Part shown: positions 18,951 through 30,269 of the stretch, in pieces
Layout: each line of letters starts with the position of its first letter
Numbering within the stretch: position 1 is the stretch's first letter
Assembly (NCBI RefSeq): GCF_038005225.1
Contig: NZ_JBBOSU010000001.1
Coordinates: forward strand, 3,460,001 to 3,524,000
Length of the DNA: 64,000 nucleotides
DNA from: Solibacillus sp. FSL K6-1523
GTDB taxonomy: Bacteria > Bacillota > Bacilli > Bacillales_A > Planococcaceae
Direction: 5' to 3'
Made by a program: the position numbers and the translations under genes
The notes under the pieces: model-generated
What the model was told of the DNA's origin: nothing
Seen by the model: only the letters and a program-made list of their open reading frames with translations
Databases searched by the model: none

Positions 18951-20348
18951 TTAACCGATAGAACCTTCCATCTCAAACTTGATCAGACGGTTCATTTCTA
19001 CTGCGTATTCCATTGGTAATTCTTTTGTGAATGGCTCGATGAAGCCCATTACGATCATTTCTGTCGCTTCAAGCTCAGAAATACCACGAGACATTAAGTA
19101 GAATAATTGCTCTTCAGATACTTTTGAAACTTTTGCTTCATGCTCTAAAGATACATTATCATTTAAAATTTCGTTGTATGGAATTGTATCAGAAGTTGAT
19201 TCGTTATCCATAATTAATGTGTCACATTCGATATTCGCACGTGCACCTGTTGCATTTTTACCGAATTTAACTTGGCCTAAATACGTTACTTTACCGCCTT
19301 GTTTTGCAATCGATTTTGATACGATTGTAGAAGACGTATTTGGTGCTAAGTGAATCATTTTCGCACCAGCGTGTTGGTGTTGACCTTTACCTGCAATGGC
19401 AATCGATAATGTCATACCACGAGCGCCTTCACCTTTAAGAATACAAGCTGGGTATTTCATCGTTAATTTTGAACCAATGTTTCCATCGATCCATTCCATT
19501 GTACCGTTTTCTTCAACAACAGTACGCTTTGTAACTAAGTTATATACGTTGTTTGCCCAGTTTTGGATTGTTGTATAACGGCAATATGCATCTTTTTTAA
19601 CGATAATTTCTACTACTGCTGAGTGTAGTGAGTTTGTCGTATAAACAGGAGCCGTACATCCTTCAACATAGTGTACAGAAGCGCCTTCGTCTACGATAAT
19701 TAGCGTACGTTCGAATTGACCCATGTTTTCAGAGTTAATACGGAAGTAAGCTTGCAGCGGTGTATCTAATTTAACACCTTTTGGCATGTAGATGAACGAA
19801 CCACCTGACCATACTGCTGAGTTTAATGCTGAGAATTTATTATCCGTATAAGGGATTACTGTACCCCAGTGCTTTTTGAAAATTTCTTCATTTTCTTTTA
19901 ATGCTGAGTCTGTATCTTTGAAGATAACACCCATATCTGTAAGATCTTGCTTCATGTTATGGTAAACTACTTCAGATTCATACTGAGCAGATACACCTGC
20001 AAGATATTTTTGTTCTGCTTCTGGAATACCTAATTTATCAAAAGTCGCTTTGATTTCTTCAGGAACTTCATCCCAAGATTTTTGCGTTGCTTCAGATGGC
20101 TTTACATAATACGTAATTTCATCGAAGTTCAATGACGCAAGATCGCCACCCCATTGAGGCATTGGCATTTCATAGAATTTTTCTAGAGCTTTTAAGCGGT
20201 AGTCTAGCATCCACTGTGGCTCTTCTTTCATACTTGAGATTTCACGTACGATTTCTTCTGTCAATCCACGTTCAGAACGGAAAATTGAAACGTCCTTATC
20301 ATGGAAACCATATTTGTAATCGCCGATATCAGGCATTTTTTTCGCCAT
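18951..20348 (-). CDS. sufB: Fe-S cluster assembly protein SufB
   Basis: The 465-residue protein is the standard length for SufB. It has the N-terminal helical part, then the beta-helix core with [33 protein letters not shown] (cysteine C in VEGC) and [10 protein letters not shown]-like text, and a C-terminal part with [20 protein letters not shown]. It is the scaffold of the SufBCD complex on which clusters form. It is the last gene of sufCDSUB, the normal Bacillales order. AACGGAGGAG precedes the ATG. Confidence 0.96.
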   Translation of the reverse strand: MAKKMPDIGDYKYGFHDKDVSIFRSERGLTEEIVREISSMKEEPQWMLDYRLKALEKFYEMPMPQWGGDLASLNFDEITYYVKPSEATQKSWDEVPEEIKATFDKLGIPEAEQKYLAGVSAQYESEVVYHNMKQDLTDMGVIFKDTDSALKENEEIFKKHWGTVIPYTDNKFSALNSAVWSGGSFIYMPKGVKLDTPLQAYFRINSENMGQFERTLIIVDEGASVHYVEGCTAPVYTTNSLHSAVVEIIVKKDAYCRYTTIQNWANNVYNLVTKRTVVEENGTMEWIDGNIGSKLTMKYPACILKGEGARGMTLSIAIAGKGQHQHAGAKMIHLAPNTSSTIVSKSIAKQGGKVTYLGQVKFGKNATGARANIECDTLIMDNESTSDTIPYNEILNDNVSLEHEAKVSKVSEEQLFYLMSRGISELEATEMIVMGFIEPFTKELPMEYAVEMNRLIKFEMEGSIG

Positions 20349-20435
20349 GTTTTTCTCCTCCGTTCATAAAATGAGAAGTGCTAAAATAAATATTTCTAAA
20401 GCGTCGTCATTAATGTCCTTGTGCTTTATATTACT

Positions 20436-23402
<2,967 letters not shown>

Positions 23403-23420
23403 CTCATTCGTCCTCCTTAA

Positions 23421-24203
23421 TTATGCTTCTTCTGTTACAGCATCCGTGTTTTCAATGCCTAGCTCTTGTTTAATCCACTCATAACCTTCTGCTTCTAAAC
23501 GTTGTGCAAGCTCTGCGCCACCCGATTTCACGATTTTACCTTGCATAATTACGTGCACTTGGTCAGGTGTGATGTAGTTAAGTAGGCGTTGGTAGTGCGT
23601 GATCATTAAGCAACCAAAACCTTCGCCGCGCATTTCGTTAATTCCTTTTGAAACTACTTTTAATGCGTCGATATCTAAACCTGAGTCGATTTCATCTAAA
23701 ATACCGAAAGTAGGTTTGATCATCATCATTTGTAAAATTTCGTTACGTTTTTTCTCACCACCAGAGAAGCCTTCGTTTAAATAACGTTGAGCCATTTCTT
23801 CTGGCATTTCTAAAAAGTCCATTGTTTTATCTAATTCGCGGATGAATTTCATTAAAGAAATTTCATTGCCTTGTTCACGACGTGCATTGATTGCAGAACG
23901 TAAGAAGTCAGCGTTTGTAACACCAGGAATTTCAGATGGATATTGCATTGCTAGGAATAGACCCGCTTTTGCACGCTCGTCTACTTCCATTTCAAGTACG
24001 TTTTCACCATCGATTAATACTTCACCTTGTGTTACTTCATATTTAGGATGGCCCATGATTGCTGATGCTAATGTTGATTTACCTGTACCGTTTGGACCCA
24101 TAATTGCGTGTACTTCATTTGTGTTAATTGTTAAGTTTAAACCTTTTAAAATCTCTTTTCCGTCGATTTCAACGTGAAGATCTTTAATCTCTAAAGTTGC
24201 CAT
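23421..24203 (-). CDS. sufC: Fe-S cluster assembly ATPase SufC
   Basis: The 260-residue ABC-type ATPase has Walker A GPNGTGKSTLASAI, Q-loop LAMQYPSEIPG, signature FSGGEKKR and Walker B FGILDEIDSGLDIDAL, with H-loop ITHYQRLL. SufC powers cluster assembly on SufB/SufD and is a soluble protein, not a transporter. First gene of sufCDSUB. GGAGGTAA precedes the ATG. Confidence 0.96.
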   Translation of the reverse strand: MATLEIKDLHVEIDGKEILKGLNLTINTNEVHAIMGPNGTGKSTLASAIMGHPKYEVTQGEVLIDGENVLEMEVDERAKAGLFLAMQYPSEIPGVTNADFLRSAINARREQGNEISLMKFIRELDKTMDFLEMPEEMAQRYLNEGFSGGEKKRNEILQMMMIKPTFGILDEIDSGLDIDALKVVSKGINEMRGEGFGCLMITHYQRLLNYITPDQVHVIMQGKIVKSGGAELAQRLEAEGYEWIKQELGIENTDAVTEEA

Positions 24204-24560
24204 TAAATTACCTCCAAATATTCATTTGCACGGTTTACACCTATGCTAATTTATTGTCACATCCAATCTTAACTGAAAAGGCGATTGGTTGCAAACAGTT
24301 TAGAATGATTTTAATTAAACTTTCCCTCATATTCTTTAATTATTCTTTTCTCCAAGTCGTTTCTACTATTAAAATAGTGTTATCTTTCAATTTGCCATTT
24401 TCAATAGAGAACATGCAAATGAGAACTGATTTCATTGGTTAAATCCTCTTAGGATACTTCAAACCAATGCCCCTAAAATGAATGGGCATTGTAAAGTTTT
24501 AGATTTAATATATAGTTTTAAGAGAATCCATCTACTTTATAGATATATGAGGTGATCAAT
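24204..24560. other. Intergenic region between divergent sufC and gltC, with overlapping hairpins
   Basis: No convincing gene lies in these 357 bases. It must hold the divergent sufC and gltC promoters, but I cannot assign either clearly. Two inverted repeats overlap: CATTGGTT/AACCAATG (24433-24440, 24462-24469) and CAATGCCC/GGGCATTG (24465-24472, 24484-24491). Only one of the two can form at a time. They could be a leader switch for gltC or protein-binding sites. Confidence 0.5.
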
Positions 24561-25463
24561 TTGGAATTAAGACAATTACGTTATTTTGTTGAGGTGGCAG
24601 AACGTGAGCATATTTCTGAAGCGGCGGAACATTTGCGCGTTGCTCAATCCGCCATTAGTAGACAAATTGCCAACTTAGAAGAAGAGCTTGGCGCCCCACT
24701 TTTCGAGCGTGTTGGACGGAATGTCAAGTTAACGCCGATCGGGAAAACTTTTTTAGAACACACAATTGTTGCGCTCAAAGCAATTGATTTTGCAGCAAAA
24801 CAAGTGGAGGAATATTTAGATCCTGCGAAAGGGACGATTAAGGTCGGTTTCCCAACAAGCCTTGCAAGCTATGTACTCCCTACGATTATTTCCGCATTTA
24901 AAAAAGAGTATCCAAATGTTTCTTTTCATTTGCGCCAAGGGTCTTATAAATATTTAATCGAGGCCGTTAAAAATCGCGAATTAAATTTAGCTTTACTCGG
25001 CCCATTGCCCAAAAAGGATGAGGCACTTAATACGACGGTACTTTTTAGTGAAAATATTCATGCACTACTCCCAGCAAATCATCTGCTCGCAAAAAGGGAC
25101 AGCATTAATTTAATCGAATTGCGTCATGATCATTTCGTCATGTTCCCGGATGGCTATATTTTACACAAAGTAGCTATGGATGCCTGTAAATCTGTAGGCT
25201 TTGTTCCAAAGATCACATCTGAAGGGGAAGATATGGATGCATTAAAAGGGTTAGTTGCTGCGGGGATAGGTGTATCTTTATTGCCGGAAAGTTCACTGTA
25301 TGATTCTACACCGCGAATGACGGTAAGAGTGCCGATTGCCAATCCATCAATCCGTCGAAATGTCGGAATTATCACACCAACGACACGGGTACTCGCACCT
25401 TCAGAAGAAATATTTTTGGAATTCGTTTCACAATTTTATTCTCGTGTCTCTGGATTTCAATAA
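24561..25463 (+). CDS. gltC: LysR-type transcriptional regulator, GltC-like
   Basis: The 300-residue protein has an N-terminal winged helix-turn-helix (ELRQLRYFVEVAEREHISEA, AQSAISRQIANLEEELG) and a substrate-binding effector domain with VGFPTSLASYVLPTII, LALLGPLP and GIGVSLLPES. From memory the text follows B. subtilis GltC closely along its length, including the exact length of 300. GltC activates the glutamate synthase genes gltAB; those are not in this window, so the target here is unproven. The TTG at 24561 is the best start, with AGGTGA 5 bases before it. An in-frame GTG at 24552 overlaps that site. Confidence 0.8.
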   Translation: MELRQLRYFVEVAEREHISEAAEHLRVAQSAISRQIANLEEELGAPLFERVGRNVKLTPIGKTFLEHTIVALKAIDFAAKQVEEYLDPAKGTIKVGFPTSLASYVLPTIISAFKKEYPNVSFHLRQGSYKYLIEAVKNRELNLALLGPLPKKDEALNTTVLFSENIHALLPANHLLAKRDSINLIELRHDHFVMFPDGYILHKVAMDACKSVGFVPKITSEGEDMDALKGLVAAGIGVSLLPESSLYDSTPRMTVRVPIANPSIRRNVGIITPTTRVLAPSEEIFLEFVSQFYSRVSGFQ

Positions 25464-25508
25464 AAAAATTTCCCGCAAATTATTATTACCATTTGCGGGA
25501 AGTTTTTT
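25462..25508. terminator. Bidirectional terminator between gltC and metQ
   Basis: TTCCCGCAAAT (25470-25480) pairs with ATTTGCGGGAA (25491-25501). A-run before and T-run after serve both the plus-strand gltC and the minus-strand metQ. Confidence 0.9.
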
Positions 25509-25510
25509 GA

Positions 25511-26317
25511 TTATTTCACTACCGGTACGACTGAGCCGCCCCATTGTTCTAACATGAAGTCTTGAATTTCTTTTGAGTGTAAAGCGTCTACTAATGCTTT
25601 AATTTCTTTTGATTTTTCATTACCTGATTTAACTGCAACAATATTAATATATGGTGATTCATCACTCGATTCAATTGCAATCGAATCTTCTTGTGGGTTA
25701 ATGCCATGATCAATTGCATGATTTGAGTTGATCAATACCGCATCACCCTCATCATTTTCATACATTTGCACTAATAATTCTGGCGCTGTGTTGTAATCAA
25801 ATACTAAGTCTTTCGGGTTGTCTATAATATCTTTAATTTCAGCCGTTGTTTTATCAACGCCATCTTTAAGTGTTATTAAACCTTTTGCTTCGAGTAATGA
25901 CAGCATACGTCCATGGTCAGCAACAGAGTTTGATAGTAATACTAAAGCACCTTTTGGAAGCTCTTCTAATGTTTTATATTTTTTAGAATAAACTCCGATT
26001 GGCTCGATATGAATTTCACCAGCATTGGCAAAATCATAATCGAAATCTGCAATTTGCGTTTCAAAATATGGAATGTGTTGGAAGTAGTTCGCATCTAAAT
26101 TGCCTTCATCAAGGTCTTTGTTTGGTAAAACGTAATCTGTATACGGTTCAATCTCAAGTTCAATGCCCTGCTCTTTTAAAATTGGTGCTACCTGTTCTAA
26201 AATAAGTGCGTGTGGTGTATTTGAAGCACCCACTTTTAATGTTTCTTCATCTGAACTACATGCTGCTAAAGCTAATACTGATGCTCCTAATAAAACACTT
26301 GATAATAATTTTTTCAT
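25511..26317 (-). CDS. metQ: Methionine-binding lipoprotein MetQ
   Basis: The 268-residue NlpA-family protein has a lipoprotein signal peptide with lipobox LAAC at about residues 17-20, then LKVGASNTPHALILEQVAPI, EIEPYTDYVLPN and YFQHIPYFETQI. It binds D/L-methionine outside the membrane for the MetNP transporter. It is separated from metP by about 290 bases that hold repeat copy D, an unusual gap for this operon. Confidence 0.94.
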   Translation of the reverse strand: MKKLLSSVLLGASVLALAACSSDEETLKVGASNTPHALILEQVAPILKEQGIELEIEPYTDYVLPNKDLDEGNLDANYFQHIPYFETQIADFDYDFANAGEIHIEPIGVYSKKYKTLEELPKGALVLLSNSVADHGRMLSLLEAKGLITLKDGVDKTTAEIKDIIDNPKDLVFDYNTAPELLVQMYENDEGDAVLINSNHAIDHGINPQEDSIAIESSDESPYINIVAVKSGNEKSKEIKALVDALHSKEIQDFMLEQWGGSVVPVVK

Positions 26318-26379
26318 TTTCTTTACCTACCTTTTTTTATTTTCCACTTCACACAACATTCCTTATTTTCAGTCATCTC

Positions 26380-26513
26380 ACTCCATTCTGAGAGTTGTTA
26401 AAACACCTCTCAGAATGGAGTAAGAAGCTCCGCTGGATGTCACAAATTCGGCAAGGAGTTCTTTGTGCTAGCACAAAGCCGAATTTGGACACAATTATGC
26501 CGAGGCATAATTG
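26380..26513. repeat. Nested palindromic dispersed element, copy D (reverse orientation), between metP and metQ
   Basis: A 15-bp perfect inverted repeat ACTCCATTCTGAGAG/CTCTCAGAATGGAGT (26380-26394, 26407-26421) lies next to the block CTCCGCTGGATGTCACA, the reverse complement of TGTGACATCCGCCGGGG of copies A-C. The outer stem is CAAATTCGG/CCGAATTTG (26443-26451, 26479-26487) around the 18-bp palindrome CTTTGTGCTAGCACAAAG (26461-26478). A 22-bp palindrome made of CAATTATGCC, GA and GGCATAATTG (26492-26513) ends the copy. It fills the 293-base gap between metP and metQ. Confidence 0.85.
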
Positions 26514-26610
26514 ATCGCTACAGACAGGCTCTTTTATAAAGCGCGCGCCTGGAATGAAATTCGGAAATAATGCAAAACGTATTTTATATAATTACGGCCT
26601 ACGCCATGAA

Positions 26611-27279
26611 CTATCGTTTATCTACTTTTGCGGTAATGAAATCACCAATATATTGAATAATAAATACGACAATCAAAATTAAAACAGTTGCCACGAATGT
26701 CACGTCTTGGCGGTTACGCTGGAAGCCATCTAAAAACGCTGAAGTTCCAAGTCCACCTGCACCAATAATCCCCGCCATTGCCGTGTAACCAACGAGTGCA
26801 ACAGCTGTTACTGTAAGCCCCGAAATTAATGCTGGTAAACTTTCTGGAATGAGTACTTTCCATATAATTGTCGACGTTTTAGCACCCATTGAACGAGCCG
26901 CTTCAATTACCCCTTTATCAATTTCACGTAAGGCGATTAACACCATTCGCGCATAAAACGGTGCCGCACCAATAATAAGTGCCGGTAAAGCCGCATTAGC
27001 ACCACGAATTGTGCCAAGTAAAAATTTTGTGAATGGAATGAGTAAAATAATTAAGACGATAAATGGAATCGAACGGAAAATATTCACGACTGAACCCGTT
27101 AGAAAATGGACGATTTTATTAGCCCATAGCTGATTATCACTCGTTAAAAATAGGACAATCCCGATAATTAAACCAAGTACAAATGTTACAGCAGTTGCGA
27201 CAGCCGTCATATAAACTGTTTCATAAGTTGCAGCGAGCATCTTTGCCCAATCTACATTCGGAAATAATTGCTCAATCAT
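26611..27279 (-). CDS. metP: Methionine ABC transporter permease
   Basis: The 222-residue membrane protein has about five hydrophobic segments, an EAA loop (GVIEAARSMGAKTSTI) and the end GYTAMAGIIGAGGLG, as in MetI/MetP. It forms the methionine channel. The ATG at 27279 has GGAGG 9 bases before it and gives the same length as B. subtilis MetP; an in-frame TTG two codons upstream is less well spaced. It overlaps the end of metN by 8 bases. Confidence 0.93.
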   Translation of the reverse strand: MIEQLFPNVDWAKMLAATYETVYMTAVATAVTFVLGLIIGIVLFLTSDNQLWANKIVHFLTGSVVNIFRSIPFIVLIILLIPFTKFLLGTIRGANAALPALIIGAAPFYARMVLIALREIDKGVIEAARSMGAKTSTIIWKVLIPESLPALISGLTVTAVALVGYTAMAGIIGAGGLGTSAFLDGFQRNRQDVTFVATVLILIVVFIIQYIGDFITAKVDKR

Positions 27280-28300
27280 GTTCAATCACCTCCGTTTGAA
27301 CTTTATGTTGCGCAAGTAATTCTAAAGCAGCATTAATTTGATCACTCGAACCTTCAATATGTATAAATAATGTACCGAGTGGACCACTTGTTGTATTGGA
27401 AATTTTGCCATGTACAATGTTCACGACAATATCAAATTGCTTAATGATTTGTGAAATGACCGGTTGCTCTGTTGTTTGTCCTACAAAGCCAAGCTTCACA
27501 ATTTTCCCTGATGGATAGTTCGCTAAAATTTGCTCAAGTGATGCTTGCATTTCCTGCGTTTCACCAGATATTTGTGCCATAAAGTTTTTCGTTATTGGCG
27601 CTTGCGGATTTTGGAATACTTGTAGTACCTCCCCTTGCTCCACTACTTTACCTGCTTCCATTACAGCAACGCGGTCACAAATTTTCCGAATAACATGCAT
27701 TTCATGTGTAATGAGTACAATTGTTAATCCGATTTTTTTATTAATATCGAGTAATAACTCTAAAATCGAATCCGTCGTTTCTGGGTCGAGTGCAGAAGTT
27801 GCTTCGTCACATAATAAAACTTCCGGATTATTGGCAAGTGCACGGGCAATGCCGACACGCTGTTTTTGACCACCTGATAATTGGGATGGATACGCTTTCC
27901 CTCGTCCTGCTAGTCCAACAAGCTCAATGAGTTCCTCTACACGTTTTGCTCGTTCTTCTTTTGGTACACCCGCAATTTCAAGTGGGAAGGCGATATTATC
28001 TTCCACTGTACGTGACCAAAGTAAATTGAAGTGTTGGAAAATCATGCTGATCTTTTGTCTTGCATCTCGCAGCTTTTTCCCAGATGCCTTTGAAATATCA
28101 TTGCCATTAATAATGACCGAACCAACTGTTGGTTTTTCTAAGCCATTTAATAGTCGAATCATCGTACTTTTACCAGCACCACTGTAACCGATAATACCGT
28201 AGATTTCACCTTGTTTAATCGATAAATTTACTTGGTCTACGGCTTTTAGTTCACCGTTTTTTGTCTTATAAACTTTCGATATATTTTGTAAATCAATCAT
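27272..28300 (-). CDS. metN: Methionine ABC transporter ATPase
   Basis: The 342-residue protein has the ABC ATPase domain (Walker A GYSGAGKSTMIRLL, Q-loop MIFQHFNLL, signature LSGGQKQRVGIARAL, Walker B VLLCDEATSALDPE, H-loop ITHEMHVI) and a C-terminal NIL domain of about 75 residues, the methionine-sensing part that inhibits transport when methionine is high. First gene of metNPQ, under the SAM riboswitch at 28447-28556. AAGGAG precedes the ATG. Confidence 0.95.
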   Translation of the reverse strand: MIDLQNISKVYKTKNGELKAVDQVNLSIKQGEIYGIIGYSGAGKSTMIRLLNGLEKPTVGSVIINGNDISKASGKKLRDARQKISMIFQHFNLLWSRTVEDNIAFPLEIAGVPKEERAKRVEELIELVGLAGRGKAYPSQLSGGQKQRVGIARALANNPEVLLCDEATSALDPETTDSILELLLDINKKIGLTIVLITHEMHVIRKICDRVAVMEAGKVVEQGEVLQVFQNPQAPITKNFMAQISGETQEMQASLEQILANYPSGKIVKLGFVGQTTEQPVISQIIKQFDIVVNIVHGKISNTTSGPLGTLFIHIEGSSDQINAALELLAQHKVQTEVIEHD

Positions 28301-28390
28301 TTTTTGAACTCCTTCGATTTGAAATAACTAATTCGTTATTTTCAAAACACATTTTTTCGTGTGGGTCGATTCATTTTGTAAAGAAAATAC

Positions 28391-28426
28391 AAAAAACCTT
28401 TCCACGACGACAAGTAGAAAGGTTTT
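28391..28426 (-). terminator. Riboswitch-controlled terminator upstream of metN
   Basis: AAAACCTTTC and GAAAGGTTTT pair on the minus strand (28426-28417 with 28402-28393) and a T-run follows. It is the expression platform of the SAM riboswitch just upstream. Confidence 0.88.
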
Positions 28427-28446
28427 CACACATTTATGTTGAACCG

Positions 28447-28556
28447 TTCTCTCATCTCTCAAAGTTAAACTTTGTGTGATTTGGCACCTTTTCATCATAC
28501 AATGCTGGTTGCCGGGCTTCATAGGGCACTTCCCTCCGCCTCTCTTCATAAGAGTA
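28447..28556 (-). ncRNA. SAM-I (S-box) riboswitch upstream of metNPQ
   Basis: The minus strand shows the conserved S-box blocks in order: CTTATGAAGAGAGGCGGAGG, GAAGTGCCCTATGAAGCCC, GGCAACC, AAAGGTGCCAA and the closing GAGAGATGAGAG, which pairs with the 5' block. With SAM bound the terminator forms and the methionine importer is switched off. This is the known arrangement for metNPQ in Bacillus. Confidence 0.95.
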
Positions 28557-28614
28557 ACGCTATTAAGTTTTTATTTATAAATGATACTCTATCACGTTAA
28601 ATTAGGAACGTCAA

Positions 28615-28917
28615 TCATTTTTTTAATATTGCAAATAAAAACGGTACAGATTGAAACGCATATACCTTTTCCCTAATTTCACCATTGTTTGCAATGATTA
28701 AACACGGCACACTTTCCACTTGCATGTCCATTGCAAAATTGCCTAAATAATTGATATTCGCCATACCAATCGGCAAATCTGGCAGTAACTCTTCAATTAC
28801 CGTTAACATTTTTGACGCTACATCACATGTCCCACATAGTGGTGTATATAAATAAAACGCACACTGCTCTCCGCTTTGTAGCTGCTCTATCCATTGTTCT
28901 TTCGTCCATTCTTCCAT
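28615..28917 (-). CDS. yusE: Thioredoxin-like protein (YusE-like)
   Basis: The 100-residue protein has the thioredoxin fold with the active-site motif CGTC in FYLYTPLCGTCDVASKML and the cis-proline block VESVPCLIIANNGE. It lies in the same order as B. subtilis yusE, between metNPQ and yusF. The substrate is unknown. It starts 8 bases after the yusF stop, so the two are co-transcribed. Confidence 0.8.
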   Translation of the reverse strand: MEEWTKEQWIEQLQSGEQCAFYLYTPLCGTCDVASKMLTVIEELLPDLPIGMANINYLGNFAMDMQVESVPCLIIANNGEIREKVYAFQSVPFLFAILKK

Positions 28918-28924
28918 ACTACTA

Positions 28925-29251
28925 TCAGCCTTCTTTTACTAAAAATTTCGCATCTTTAAGAAGCTCTATTAAAACAGAAGCTGGCGTCTCTGCCACTTCA
29001 ATATATTGCTTTGGAATGATTAAATGCTGCGCTTCAGAATAAGTACGATTCATCAACTTGCGCAATTTTTCTCCATTTTTATCAACATCGAACATCGTTA
29101 CCATTTCATATTGCTCGTACGGCGTTAATAATGCAATTAATTCATCTTCACTTATTGTACCATTCGTGCAAAGTATGAAGACTTGTTCAGCAAGTAAAGG
29201 GGCAATTTGAAGCTTATCTGAGCGCCCTTCTACGATAATGCATTTCTCCAT
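28925..29251 (-). CDS. yusF: Toprim-domain protein (YusF-like)
   Basis: The 108-residue protein is a short Toprim domain: the acidic CIIVEGRSDKLQIAPL at the N-terminus and MFDVDKNGEKLRKLMN in the middle supply the E and DxD residues. Toprim domains occur in primases, topoisomerases and M5 RNases; a stand-alone one of this size has no proven role. YusF of B. subtilis is at the same place. AGGAGG precedes the ATG. Confidence 0.8.
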   Translation of the reverse strand: MEKCIIVEGRSDKLQIAPLLAEQVFILCTNGTISEDELIALLTPYEQYEMVTMFDVDKNGEKLRKLMNRTYSEAQHLIIPKQYIEVAETPASVLIELLKDAKFLVKEG

Positions 29252-29274
29252 TATTAAACCTCCTACTTAAGCTA

Positions 29275-29313
29275 AAAAAACGCTAAAACCTGTATGTACA
29301 GATTTTAGCGTAA
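29275..29313 (-). terminator. Terminator after gcvH
   Basis: ACGCTAAAA and CTGTA pair with TACAG and TTTTAGCGT; a 7-base T-run follows on the minus strand. It lies directly after the gcvH stop at 29320. Confidence 0.9.
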
Positions 29314-29319
29314 GGATTA

Positions 29320-29700
29320 TTACTGTTCAATAAATTGAGTGTAAGCGTCTGCATCCAGTAATTCTTCTAACTCAGCTTCATTTGTTAATTCGATAACAAC
29401 CATCCATGCTTGTTCGTATGGAGATTCGTTAACAAACTCTGGGTTGTCAGATAACTCTTCGTTTACTGATACAACTTTACCTGAAAGCGGTGCATATAAT
29501 TCTGAAACTGTTTTAACAGATTCTACGCTACCGAATGGTTGATCTTTCGTAATATCGTCGCCAGCTTCTGGTAGCTCAACGAATACGATATCACCAAGTT
29601 CAGATTGTGCGAAGTGCGTAATACCGATTGTTGCTTTGCCGTCCTCAATTTTTACCCATTCGTGCTCTTTAGTATATTTCAATTCTTTTGGTGTGTTCAT
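29320..29700 (-). CDS. gcvH: Glycine cleavage system H protein
   Basis: The 126-residue protein has the lipoyl-attachment lysine in [19 protein letters not shown] and the flanking [14 protein letters not shown] and [10 protein letters not shown] blocks. It carries the aminomethyl group in the glycine cleavage complex; in Gram-positive bacteria GcvH also serves lipoate relay to other enzymes. No other gcv gene is near, as in B. subtilis. It has its own terminator. AACTTGGAGGGG precedes the ATG. Confidence 0.96.
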   Translation of the reverse strand: MNTPKELKYTKEHEWVKIEDGKATIGITHFAQSELGDIVFVELPEAGDDITKDQPFGSVESVKTVSELYAPLSGKVVSVNEELSDNPEFVNESPYEQAWMVVIELTNEAELEELLDADAYTQFIEQ

Positions 29701-29780
29701 GATAACCCCTCCAAGTAATATGTAGTATATTCATGTTCAGTTTGCCATAAATCGTTCGGAAATTCAATATGTTACACGGT

Positions 29781-30137
29781 TTATTTCCAAGTTTCTAAGA
29801 AGTCAGACTCCTTAAATCCTAATGTTAATTTTTTACCATCTGTAACGAGTGGTCGTTTAATTAACATACCATCCGATGCTAGTAATGCTAATTGTTCCGC
29901 TTCAGTCATTGTTTCCAATTTATCTTTCAAACCAAGCTCACGATACTTTATGCCTGACGTGTTGAAAAACTTCTTCAAAGGCAAGCCACTCTCTTTATAA
30001 ATTGCAGCTAACTCCTCTACAGTAGGTGTTTGTTCGACGATATTTCTAATTTCATATGTAATCCCATTTTCATCGAACCATTTTTGTGCTTTTTTACAAG
30101 TTGTACATTTTGGGTATTGAATCAATTGAATTGTCAT
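29781..30137 (-). CDS. yusI: ArsC/Spx-family protein (YusI-like)
   Basis: The 118-residue protein starts with IQLIQYPKCTTCKKAQKWFDE, an ArsC/Spx fold with a CxxC pair, followed by IKYRELGLKDKL and GMLIKRPLVTDGKKLTLGFK, typical of Spx/MgsR relatives. It could be a redox-sensing partner of RNA polymerase or an arsenate-reductase-like enzyme; the sequence alone does not decide. The ATG at 30137 has AAGGAGC 8 bases upstream. The frame is open upstream through the repeat region 30198-30245, but that is not coding. Confidence 0.8.
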   Translation of the reverse strand: MTIQLIQYPKCTTCKKAQKWFDENGITYEIRNIVEQTPTVEELAAIYKESGLPLKKFFNTSGIKYRELGLKDKLETMTEAEQLALLASDGMLIKRPLVTDGKKLTLGFKESDFLETWK

Positions 30138-30197
30138 AAAAGTGCTCCTTTTTTGCAATCTACTTTCTTCTATTATATCGGATTCACTTACACAATT

Positions 30198-30252
30198 CAA
30201 AAATCGGATGCGGCGTCCCACATCCGATCTGGCGTCCTGACACAATTATGCC
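30198..30252 (-). terminator. Copy E of the nested element, acting as the fadE operon terminator
   Basis: On the minus strand ATCGGATG and CATCCGAT (30228-30221, 30210-30203) form a stem followed by a T-run, so this is an intrinsic terminator after fadE (stop at 30270). Upstream of the stem lies GACACAATTATGCC (30239-30252 on the plus strand), the same end block as copy D. The copy is short and lacks the other modules. A repeat piece therefore appears to double as the terminator of the fadN-fadA-fadE operon. Confidence 0.7.
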
Positions 30253-30269
30253 AAGGATCCATTACTTAC

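Noticed and set aside
30138-30245. N-terminal extension of the yusI frame
   Set aside because: It is formed by the terminator/repeat sequence. The ATG at 30137 has a proper ribosome site.
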